From Planctomycetia bacterium (lineage in GTDB: Bacteria; Planctomycetota; Planctomycetia; Pirellulales; UBA1268), in NCBI GenBank assembly GCA_009919445.1, contig RGBY01000096.1:1-8584 (forward strand): a stretch of DNA of 8,584 nucleotides, written 5' to 3'. Made by a program: the position numbers and the translations under genes. Of the stretch, positions 1 through 5,605 are shown piece after piece; the first letter of the stretch is position 1; each line of letters starts with the position of its first letter. The notes under the pieces are model-generated. The model searched no databases. It was not told where the DNA came from and was given only the letters and a program-made list of their open reading frames with translations.

Positions 1-823
1 GCAGGGGAGCGTGCGGAAGCGCGAGGGTCTCTTGGGTGATGCCGACATAAACAACACGGCCGCCAAAGGCGGCAAATTCAAGGCTGCGACTCATGCTGGT
101 GGCATTGCCAGTGGCGTCGATCACCAGTTCGCAGAACGCTCCGGCAGTACGGTCAGCAACGGCGGTGACGTCAGCGGAGGTGCCATCGGCGAGGATCGTG
201 TCTGGGACACCCAGGGTTGTCTGCACGAAATCAAGCCGTGAGGGCACCCTGTCCATGACGATCGGTCGCCCGCCCGCCAGCCGGACAAACTCAAGTGCAG
301 AAAGTCCGATGGGACCGGCACCAATCACCAGGACGTTTTCACCTGGCGTCACCCCCCCACGGTCAACTGCATGACAGCCAATGGCCAGGGTTTCGACGAG
401 GGCGTTTTGCTCTGGGGTGAGATTTGGCGAATGGTGCAGTTTGCGGGCCAAAACGGAAAATGCTGGCCGCAGGCCACCGTCGCAGTGGACGCCAAGGGTC
501 TGGTGATGCTCACAGCAGTTCGTCTTGCCGAGACGGCAGGCGTGGCACTGCTGGCAGTTGATGTAGGGTTCCACGCAACAGCGGTCGCCAGGTTTCACGT
601 TGGTCACATCGGGGCCGACGGCGATCACCTCGACGCCAAGTTCATGGCCGGGAATGCGTGGGTAACTAAAAAATGGCATTTTGCCGAGGTAGCCACCGTA
701 GTCGGTCCCACAGATGCCGACTGCCTCCACGCGGACGAGTGCCTCTCCTGGGCCAGGCGCATCAGGCTCGGGCAGATCGATCATGTTCCAGCGTCTCGGT
801 TCGACCAGTTGTAACGCTTTCAT
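1..823 (-). CDS. Zinc-dependent medium-chain dehydrogenase, probable L-galactonate (sugar-acid) 5-dehydrogenase; 3' end outside window
   Basis: The reading frame is open from the ATG at 823 to the left edge, giving 274 visible residues of a family usually about 335-350 long, so the C-terminus is missing. A GAAAGG Shine-Dalgarno-like site lies about 9 nt before the ATG. Catalytic zinc ligands are visible as Cys38 (GICGTD), His60-Glu61 (PGHE) and Glu145. The structural zinc lobe has Cys90, Cys93, Cys96 and Cys104. A Rossmann motif GAGPIG lies at 168-173, and Asp191 at the end of the second strand suggests NAD+ rather than NADP+. The segments MPFFSYPRIPGHE, NCQQCHAC and GKTNCCE recall E. coli LgoD/YjjN, which oxidises L-galactonate to D-tagaturonate; this comparison is from memory. 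It is the last visible gene of the operon, 83 bp after the lactonase. In this context the inferred reaction is C5 oxidation of L-galactonate, or of its 6-deoxy analogue L-fuconate. Another polyol or sugar-acid dehydrogenase is possible. Confidence 0.85.
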   Translation of the reverse strand, partial: MKALQLVEPRRWNMIDLPEPDAPGPGEALVRVEAVGICGTDYGGYLGKMPFFSYPRIPGHELGVEVIAVGPDVTNVKPGDRCCVEPYINCQQCHACRLGKTNCCEHHQTLGVHCDGGLRPAFSVLARKLHHSPNLTPEQNALVETLAIGCHAVDRGGVTPGENVLVIGAGPIGLSALEFVRLAGGRPIVMDRVPSRLDFVQTTLGVPDTILADGTSADVTAVADRTAGAFCELVIDATGNATSMSRSLEFAAFGGRVVYVGITQETLALPHAPL

Positions 824-906
824 GACGATGCCTTTCAAGTGATGGTCAGTGGGAATGGTGGCTGACAGCTAAAGGGAGTGGAGCTAGGTGGGGTCGCCCG
901 AAAAAA

Positions 907-1743
907 TTAGCCCTGAGGGAGTCCGTAGAAACGGGTGGCCGTCGCGCCTTTGATGGCTGCCTGCTCTGAGTGAGACAGGGTCGCAAGGACCTCGGAGACG
1001 ATGCCTACGACTTCGCTATAGTTGGCGGCCAGAAGGCAGACCGGCCAGTCGCTGCCAAACAGAAGGCGGTCCGGTCCAAACGCAGTCAAAGCGACATCCA
1101 GCACACCACGGAAGTCATCTCGTGACCAGTTGTCCCAATCGGCCTCGGTCACCAGACCTGAGAGCTTGCAGCAGACGTTTTGGTGGCGGGCAAGGGCCTT
1201 GATGTCGGCTTCCCAGTCAGCCAGGTTCCCCGCCTTGATTTGGGGCTTGGCAAGGTGATCAAGCACGAAAGGCTGATCGGGCAGGAGGGCAGCCAGTTCA
1301 ATTGCCGCAGGTAACTGGTGGGGGAAGAGAAGGAGATCGTAGGTGAGCTGAAAGGCCTCAAGGGTTTTCAGACCGCGAACAAAGTCGTCACCTAAGAGGA
1401 ACCGTGGGTCTGGTTCGTCCTGCACAACATGCCTTACGCCAACAAGTTTTGGATTGCTGACGCGGCAGCGTAGATCGTCGGCAACGGTTGGACTGCGGAG
1501 GTCGACCCAGCCAACCACACCACGAATGAATGGGTTTGTGGCGGCAAGCGACAGGAGCCAGTCGGTCTCTTGAACAGTCTGCCGGGCCTGCACCGCGACA
1601 CTGCCGGTCACCCCTTCAGTCAGGGCGACGGCAGTGAGGTCAGCTGGCAGATAGTCACGTGCCAGCCGTTTCATGGAGGCGTCTATCCAAGGATAGTCAG
1701 CCGCCGCGTACTGCCAGAAATGCTGATGGGCGTCGATGAACAT
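907..1743 (-). CDS. Amidohydrolase-superfamily sugar lactonase (L-galactono/L-fucono-lactonase type, COG3618)
   Basis: This is a 278-residue protein of the amidohydrolase_2 family, at the usual family length. It opens with FIDAHQHFW, the family N-terminus carrying the His6-x-His8 metal pair on strand 1. Further conserved blocks are VGVRH (102-106), LDHLAKP (161-167), CKLSGLV (192-198) and the C-terminal GSDWPV (230-235) with the catalytic Asp232. Characterised members hydrolyse L-fucono-, L-rhamnono- and L-galactono-lactones to the open acids in the cytoplasm. The frame also opens at a TTG 18 nt upstream, but the ATG at 1743 is preferred because it gives the canonical N-terminus; no good Shine-Dalgarno is seen for either. 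It lies 54 bp after the sugar dehydrogenase that would make its lactone and 83 bp before the dehydrogenase that could oxidise the released acid. The family call is firm, but the exact lactone is inferred from context. Confidence 0.92.
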   Translation of the reverse strand: MFIDAHQHFWQYAAADYPWIDASMKRLARDYLPADLTAVALTEGVTGSVAVQARQTVQETDWLLSLAATNPFIRGVVGWVDLRSPTVADDLRCRVSNPKLVGVRHVVQDEPDPRFLLGDDFVRGLKTLEAFQLTYDLLLFPHQLPAAIELAALLPDQPFVLDHLAKPQIKAGNLADWEADIKALARHQNVCCKLSGLVTEADWDNWSRDDFRGVLDVALTAFGPDRLLFGSDWPVCLLAANYSEVVGIVSEVLATLSHSEQAAIKGATATRFYGLPQG

Positions 1744-1797
1744 GGGCCAGGGGTGTCTCAAGAAAGAAAAGATGAAAAACCTGGTTTAGGCAGGCAG

Positions 1798-2730
1798 CTA
1801 GTTGTTCTCGGCAAGACCTTCGGTGTGCCCAATGTTCTTCACGGCCGCAAAGATGGCCTGAACAGCGGCAAGGAGTTCCTGGTCGAGTGGCTCAGCAATC
1901 CAATCAGACCAACGCCGGATATTTTCTGGATTGGCACTGCCCGCTACGGTGGTGGCGATGGCGGGGTTGGCAACAGAAAATTGCAGGGCCAGTTTGGCAA
2001 GCGACGAACCCTGCTCCTGGCAGAACTGAACGGCCTTGCGGGCGGCTGCCTTGACTTCCTCGGGCTCTTTGAGCCACGGCGGCAGCGGGGCGTCAGTGAG
2101 CAGGCGGGCGCTGAATGGCCCGGCATGCATCACGCCAATTCCCTTGGCCTGCAGGTAGGGGATGGTCTCGTCGGCAAAGCGGGTGTTTTGCAGCGTGTAC
2201 TGGTTGTAATTCAGCACACAGTCAACGTCGGTCTGGTCGCAGATGAACCGGAAGATCTTCTGGGGATAACCGCTGAAGCCAATGAACCTGACTTTTCCCG
2301 CCTGTTGTGCTGCCCGAAGGGCTGGCAGAGTTTCATCGACGATTTGCTGCATAGGGACAAATTCGATGTCATGGCAGAGCAAGATGTCGAGGTGATCAGT
2401 GCCAAGGCGATGGAGTGAGACATCGACACTCTCAGCCACACGCCGGGCCGAGAAGTCAAAATGGGCGAGGTCATATCGGCCTAATTTCGTGCACAGCAGA
2501 TAGTCGTCGCGGGGTACATCACGCAGTGCAAGGCCCAGCATCACTTCACTCATGCCCCGGCCGTAGAAGGGACTGGTGTCGATGAGGCGGAGGCCGCAGT
2601 CAAGCGCGACCCGGACACTCAGCAGGGCTTCGTCAATTGTGATTCGACGAAACTCCTGGCCCAACGATGAGGCGCCAAAGGAAAGGATGGGAACGTTCAG
2701 GCCAGTGCGGCCGAGAGGGCGGGTTTCCAT
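1798..2730 (-). CDS. Aldo/keto reductase, probable L-galactose/L-fucose 1-dehydrogenase
   Basis: This is a 310-residue aldo/keto reductase. The catalytic tetrad is complete: Asp51 and Tyr56 in IDTSPFYG, Lys82 in CTKLGRY and His120 in LLCHDIEF. The stretches FDFSARRV, DILLCHDIEF, QIVDETLPAL, GKVRFIGFSG and KLALQFSVAN recall plant L-galactose dehydrogenase and bacterial D-threo-aldose/L-fucose dehydrogenases. Those enzymes oxidise the C1 hydroxyl of the cyclic sugar to a lactone with NAD(P)+. L-fucose is 6-deoxy-L-galactose, so one enzyme may accept both. A TTG 27 nt upstream extends the frame, but the ATG at 2730 gives the family start METRPLGRTGL; no clear ribosome binding site is seen. It sits 55 bp after the mutarotase and 54 bp before the lactonase, matching the order of the pathway steps. 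Class is certain, substrate probable. Confidence 0.9.
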   Translation of the reverse strand: METRPLGRTGLNVPILSFGASSLGQEFRRITIDEALLSVRVALDCGLRLIDTSPFYGRGMSEVMLGLALRDVPRDDYLLCTKLGRYDLAHFDFSARRVAESVDVSLHRLGTDHLDILLCHDIEFVPMQQIVDETLPALRAAQQAGKVRFIGFSGYPQKIFRFICDQTDVDCVLNYNQYTLQNTRFADETIPYLQAKGIGVMHAGPFSARLLTDAPLPPWLKEPEEVKAAARKAVQFCQEQGSSLAKLALQFSVANPAIATTVAGSANPENIRRWSDWIAEPLDQELLAAVQAIFAAVKNIGHTEGLAENN

Positions 2731-2785
2731 AGAGAGAAGCCTGTCTGCGGGAAGCAAGGGTAGGAGGGCGTGTTGATCGTACGAA

Positions 2786-3241
2786 TCAGGTAAAGGTGCG
2801 GCAGCCGATGGTGAGAAGCAGATTGGCCCATGGCTGCGTGTCGGCGGTTTGAATCGTGAGAACGTGATCGGGAGAGTTTACTGCAGTGTAAAAATCCCAC
2901 TTCACGATGGGCTCAAGTTCGCAGCTGCTTTGGGCCTGTTTCAGGATGTCTCGATAGGTATCCCAGACCGGCGGATCTCCGGGAGTGGCTGCTGCGTAAG
3001 AGTCGGCCCGATCGACGCCCATCGTCTGAATGGCATCGATTGGCACGGCGCCGAGGACGGCCCGGAGGACGTCGGCGACGGTCGGAATGCCGGGAGTCAG
3101 CTGAAGCGAGACCAGTTTGGCGGCCGGGCCCCGCTTGCTGCTGGCGGGATAATTCCCATCGGCGATCAGCACCAGCGCATGGTGTCCGGCCGTAGCCAGG
3201 ATTTTCAATATCTCAGGATGGAGGAGCGGGCCGGTGAGCAT
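2786..3241 (-). CDS. FucU/RbsD-family sugar mutarotase (fucose-type)
   Basis: This 151-residue protein has the RbsD/FucU layout. The N-terminal block is HPEILKILATAGHHALVLIADGNYP, with the conserved His20 after AGH, Asp28 and the DGNYP turn. The C-terminal block ends PWANLLLTIG, the counterpart of the family's YGNIIL motif. Characterised members interconvert alpha and beta anomers of free sugars, FucU on L-fucose and related galacto-configured sugars. Here it would feed one anomer to the adjacent dehydrogenase. The start at 3241 is chosen because GAGG lies 6 nt upstream in a Shine-Dalgarno position and because MLTGPLLHPE matches the family N-terminus; the frame itself extends 12 nt further to a TTG. 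It lies 67 bp after the TIM-barrel gene and 55 bp before the dehydrogenase gene. Family is confident, but the specific sugar is inferred. Confidence 0.9.
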   Translation of the reverse strand: MLTGPLLHPEILKILATAGHHALVLIADGNYPASSKRGPAAKLVSLQLTPGIPTVADVLRAVLGAVPIDAIQTMGVDRADSYAAATPGDPPVWDTYRDILKQAQSSCELEPIVKWDFYTAVNSPDHVLTIQTADTQPWANLLLTIGCRTFT

Positions 3242-3291
3242 GGCGAGCCTCAAGCGTGTTCAAAAAGAGAAGGGAAACCTTGTGGACATGC

Positions 3292-3311
3292 TGACGCAGC
3301 ATGCGGCGTCA
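3292..3311. repeat. 20-bp near-perfect palindrome at the stop codon of the TIM-barrel gene
   Basis: The arms TGACGC and GCGTCA flank CGCATGCT (minus-strand reading), so 18 of 20 positions are self-complementary. The first three bases are the TGA stop of the epimerase gene. In the operon mRNA it could form a 6-bp stem with an 8-nt loop, 50 nt before fucU. It lacks a following U-tract, so it is not a standard terminator. An mRNA processing or stabilising hairpin, or a protein-binding dyad, is possible, and chance cannot be excluded. Confidence 0.4.
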
Positions 3312-4151
3312 ACAGGATGAAGAATCTGCCAGAGCCTGGATGGAGCGAATGGTCTGTCGGGCGGCTTCGGCGGGCGTTGGCAACGGAAACACCTCAGCTG
3401 CCAGAAAGCCGTCGTAGCCGGTGGCTTCGAGTGCTTCGTAGACAGCTCGGCTGTCGGTGTGGCCTAGGCCCATCGCCTGCCGGTTTGAGTCTGCCCAGTG
3501 AATGTGGCCGATGAGCCCGTCTGGCAGGCCGCCCACGCCGCGAATCGTGTCGGCCAGATTGACCTCTTCGATATTCATGTGAAACAGGTCACAGAGAAGC
3601 TTGATGCCGGAGCCAGCCAGCCCATGCTGCCGCAGAAAGCGGGCCGCAGCAGTCTGCGTGTTGAACAGATTGGTCTCGTACCGATTGAGGGGCTCATAGA
3701 GAAGGATCTGGCCATGCCGTGCCGCACGCTCAGCAAGTGTTGCCAGTGCCTCGGCGAGCCAGTCGTCGGCGTCCTCATGGCTGGTGCCGGCAGCGACCTG
3801 TCCTTGCATCGAGCCGATGATGGCAGGTGCCCCAAATTCACCAGCACAATCGATGATGCTGGCAATAAAACTGATTGCCTGGCTGCGAATGGAGGCATCG
3901 CTGTCAGCTAAAGACAGCCGCTGGCGTACCCAGCCGGCCCCTGTTCCCACGGCCGCGACGGTTAGACCCTCGCTCTGGAGGAGACCGGGTAACTCGGCAG
4001 ATGGGAACGCAGCGGCATCAGCAGGAAAAATCTCGACAGCATCAAACCCTGCTTGGGCGGCAGCACGACAGCCAGCAGCCAGCCCATCGTGAAAGACGAA
4101 TGGTCCCCGGCTCGCTTCTGGCACGAGGCAGATTGTGATGGCTGTTTTCAT
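3309..4151 (-). CDS. Sugar isomerase/epimerase TIM barrel (D-tagatose 3-epimerase/hydroxypyruvate isomerase-like)
   Basis: This 280-residue protein is an AP-endonuclease-2-type (xylose-isomerase-like) TIM barrel. The metal and substrate residues of ketose 3-epimerases can be laid out at near-family spacing: Glu153 in YEPLNRYETN, Asp188 and His191 in LCDLFHM, His218 and Arg224 in HIHWADSNR, and Glu253 in AAEVFP. This is the set seen in D-tagatose 3-epimerase, so the enzyme should be active with a divalent metal. Such proteins move stereochemistry at C3 of ketoses or isomerise hydroxypyruvate; the exact reaction here is unknown. The ATG at 4151 begins at the first barrel strand. An in-frame GTG at 4226 overlaps the upstream stop codon as GTGA and would add 25 low-complexity residues; it is less likely because it lacks family character. 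The stop codon lies inside a near-perfect palindrome. Confidence 0.88.
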   Translation of the reverse strand: MKTAITICLVPEASRGPFVFHDGLAAGCRAAAQAGFDAVEIFPADAAAFPSAELPGLLQSEGLTVAAVGTGAGWVRQRLSLADSDASIRSQAISFIASIIDCAGEFGAPAIIGSMQGQVAAGTSHEDADDWLAEALATLAERAARHGQILLYEPLNRYETNLFNTQTAAARFLRQHGLAGSGIKLLCDLFHMNIEEVNLADTIRGVGGLPDGLIGHIHWADSNRQAMGLGHTDSRAVYEALEATGYDGFLAAEVFPLPTPAEAARQTIRSIQALADSSSC

Positions 4152-4222
4152 ACCAAGGCTTTCAACAGAGAACGTCGGTGAAGGTACGGAAGCCGGTGAC
4201 CGCCAAAGCCGACCGGGCTGTT

Positions 4223-5476
4223 TCACCGCTCGCCCACAAACAGGGGGCGGAGATGTCGGTGGTAGAGATTGGTGGTCACCTGCTCGCCCACAATCTGGTG
4301 ATGCTCCTTCAGCAGGTTGGTGTATCGCGGCCCCTCGGTTGCGGCCACCTTAAAGGCGATATGGAGGAGCTGTCGGACATGGGGATTAAACCGTGGGTCG
4401 TCCTGGATGTGACGAATGGTGGCTGCGGTATCTGAGCCTGAGAGGGCAGAGAATGCTGCAGCTGAGGGAAGGGCAGCGGCGTCAATATCGATGACGGTAG
4501 CATAGGGTTCGCAGAGCGATGCACGGTGGTCGAGGGCGTAGCGGTAGACATCCCGCACCAGCTGCAGGCCGTCGCCGCCGGCTTCGGCCAGTCCAATTAG
4601 CTCTTCCAGCCAGGTGGTGCCGGCTGTTTTGAGGTGGACACCGGCACCGGTTGCGTGAAGAACCCGCCTGATGATTGGGTAGAGTGCAAACTTGTCACTG
4701 CCTGAATGAACAGAAAGTTTCAGGGTGTCGGGCAGGCCGTAGGCCTTCGCGGCATGGACACAGACGGCAACGTCGTCTGAAAATTCCTGCTCGAATTGCT
4801 GCAGGTTGCCGACGTAGTCGACTCCCTTGTTGAAGCGGCCGGTGAATTTCGGAGCAATCGTCTGCAGCGGCACCTTTGCATCAGCAAGCAGGGCCAGAAT
4901 AACCAGCAATTCTGGAGGAGTCTGTGGGTCATTGGTTTCGTCCATGCTCACTTCGATCACCACGTCGTCGCCCTTGGCAGCAGTGATCTTTCGGCAGAGT
5001 TCGCCGGCAGCGCGACAGGCCGTCAGGTATTTGCCTGCAATGGTGGCTGTCAGCTCTTCGGAGAGCCGGATCACCTTGGTGATGCCTGGGATGGCAAGCG
5101 GTTTGCCCAGTTCTGGGTGGCGGCTCACAAAGGCGGCGACGTCATTGGCATCAGCAGCCTGGCCGATAAAGTCGGCGACGTCGATGGTGAAGAAGTCGCT
5201 GCAGGCGAGGTAGGCATCGACCGTCTCAAGGCGAATGTGATCGGCATCCACAAACCAGGGTTTGTCCCAGCCCAGTTCGGCAACAGCCGCTGCCGCCGCA
5301 GCCCGCACGTCCTCGGGCTGGCTGCCGATGAAGCTGTGCTCGCGGTGTGACTTGTTCCAGACCGGAGCGACCTCAACACCGTCGTCAGCAAGCCTCTGGA
5401 AGGCGGTGAGCTGGGCGACGGCTTCATGGGCAAAACGGTCTCCGATACCGAAGGAAAATCGGGGAAGATTGGGCAT
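4223..5476 (-). CDS. uxaE: UxaE-family tagaturonate epimerase homologue
   Basis: This 417-residue protein, the first gene of the operon, is recognised as the tagaturonate epimerase family from its conserved blocks: FSFGIGDRF (7-15), PVWNKSHREH (38-47), FVDADHI (75-81), SDFFTIDVADFIG (93-105), EVSMDE (175-180), QTIAPKFTGRFNKGVDYVG (205-223), LKLSVHSGSDKF (252-263) and HLKTAGTTWLEE (281-292). Known members, such as that of Thermotoga, interconvert D-tagaturonate and D-fructuronate; they belong to a metal-dependent TIM-barrel-like group. The ATG at 5476 is supported by AAAGGA about 6 nt upstream. Its presence beside L-galactose-type oxidation enzymes suggests it takes the tagaturonate produced by the zinc dehydrogenase. 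A ketose 4-epimerase role, for example L-fuculose to L-rhamnulose, is an alternative, because the same carbon would be inverted. The family call is strong. The symbol indicates homology and is not proof of substrate. Confidence 0.88.
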   Translation of the reverse strand: MPNLPRFSFGIGDRFAHEAVAQLTAFQRLADDGVEVAPVWNKSHREHSFIGSQPEDVRAAAAAAVAELGWDKPWFVDADHIRLETVDAYLACSDFFTIDVADFIGQAADANDVAAFVSRHPELGKPLAIPGITKVIRLSEELTATIAGKYLTACRAAGELCRKITAAKGDDVVIEVSMDETNDPQTPPELLVILALLADAKVPLQTIAPKFTGRFNKGVDYVGNLQQFEQEFSDDVAVCVHAAKAYGLPDTLKLSVHSGSDKFALYPIIRRVLHATGAGVHLKTAGTTWLEELIGLAEAGGDGLQLVRDVYRYALDHRASLCEPYATVIDIDAAALPSAAAFSALSGSDTAATIRHIQDDPRFNPHVRQLLHIAFKVAATEGPRYTNLLKEHHQIVGEQVTTNLYHRHLRPLFVGER

Positions 5477-5538
5477 GGATTGTCCTTTTGCTGGTTCTGT
5501 TGGCCGCGTCGCTGGATCGACACCGGATCAAAAAACAG

Positions 5539-5566
5539 AGGATACCGGCTGGCAGGGAGGTTGAGG
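5539..5566 (-). promoter_or_regulatory. Candidate promoter of the sugar operon
   Basis: Read on the minus strand, a -10-like TATCCT (5544-5539) lies 16 bp after a poor -35, CCTCAA (5566-5561). The first four bases of that -35 are the last four of the promoter-proximal 17-bp repeat. A weak -35 overlapped by 4 bp is typical of promoters needing an AraC-type class II activator. Transcription would begin near 5532, giving a leader of about 55 nt before the uxaE-like start. This is inferred from sequence only. Confidence 0.45.
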
Positions 5567-5600
5567 ATGGTGATTCTTGGCTGGAGGATGGCTATTCTTG
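5563..5600 (+). promoter_or_regulatory. Tandem 17-bp direct repeat, probable AraC-family operator
   Basis: Two copies of a 17-bp element, GAGGATGGTGATTCTTG (5563-5579) and GAGGATGGCTATTCTTG (5584-5600), match at 15 of 17 positions. They are separated by 4 bp, so the period is exactly 21 bp, two helical turns. This is the geometry of araI1-araI2. Each copy would receive one DNA-binding domain of an AraC dimer. The pair lies between the divergent operon and the AraC-type gene, next to the candidate operon promoter and just before the likely regulator start, so binding could activate the operon and restrain the regulator's own expression. If the regulator starts further upstream, the repeat would instead encode a 7-residue duplication. 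Confidence 0.65.
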
Positions 5601-5605
5601 ACCTT

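Noticed and set aside
352..358. Run of seven C (G7 on the coding strand) inside the zinc dehydrogenase gene, a possible phase-variation tract
   Set aside because: The run is short, the frame is intact across it (GVTPGE continues into the Rossmann motif), and a housekeeping-type catabolic enzyme is an unlikely phase-variable target.
824..906. Gap between the lactonase and zinc dehydrogenase genes examined for a terminator or internal promoter
   Set aside because: No stem-loop with T-tract and no convincing -35/-10 pair was seen; only the GAAAGG ribosome site near the dehydrogenase start stands out.
1570..2418. A 282-codon plus-strand open frame opposite the lactonase and aldo/keto reductase genes
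   Set aside because: It lies antisense to two clear enzymes with catalytic motifs, its translation has no recognisable motif, and GC-rich genes often leave an open antisense frame.
4149..4226. GTG start at 4226 overlapping the uxaE-like stop as GTGA, which would extend the TIM-barrel protein by 25 residues
   Set aside because: The extra residues are Pro/Ser/Arg-rich and precede the first barrel strand, whereas the ATG at 4151 begins exactly at MKTAITI and leaves a gap like those elsewhere in the operon.
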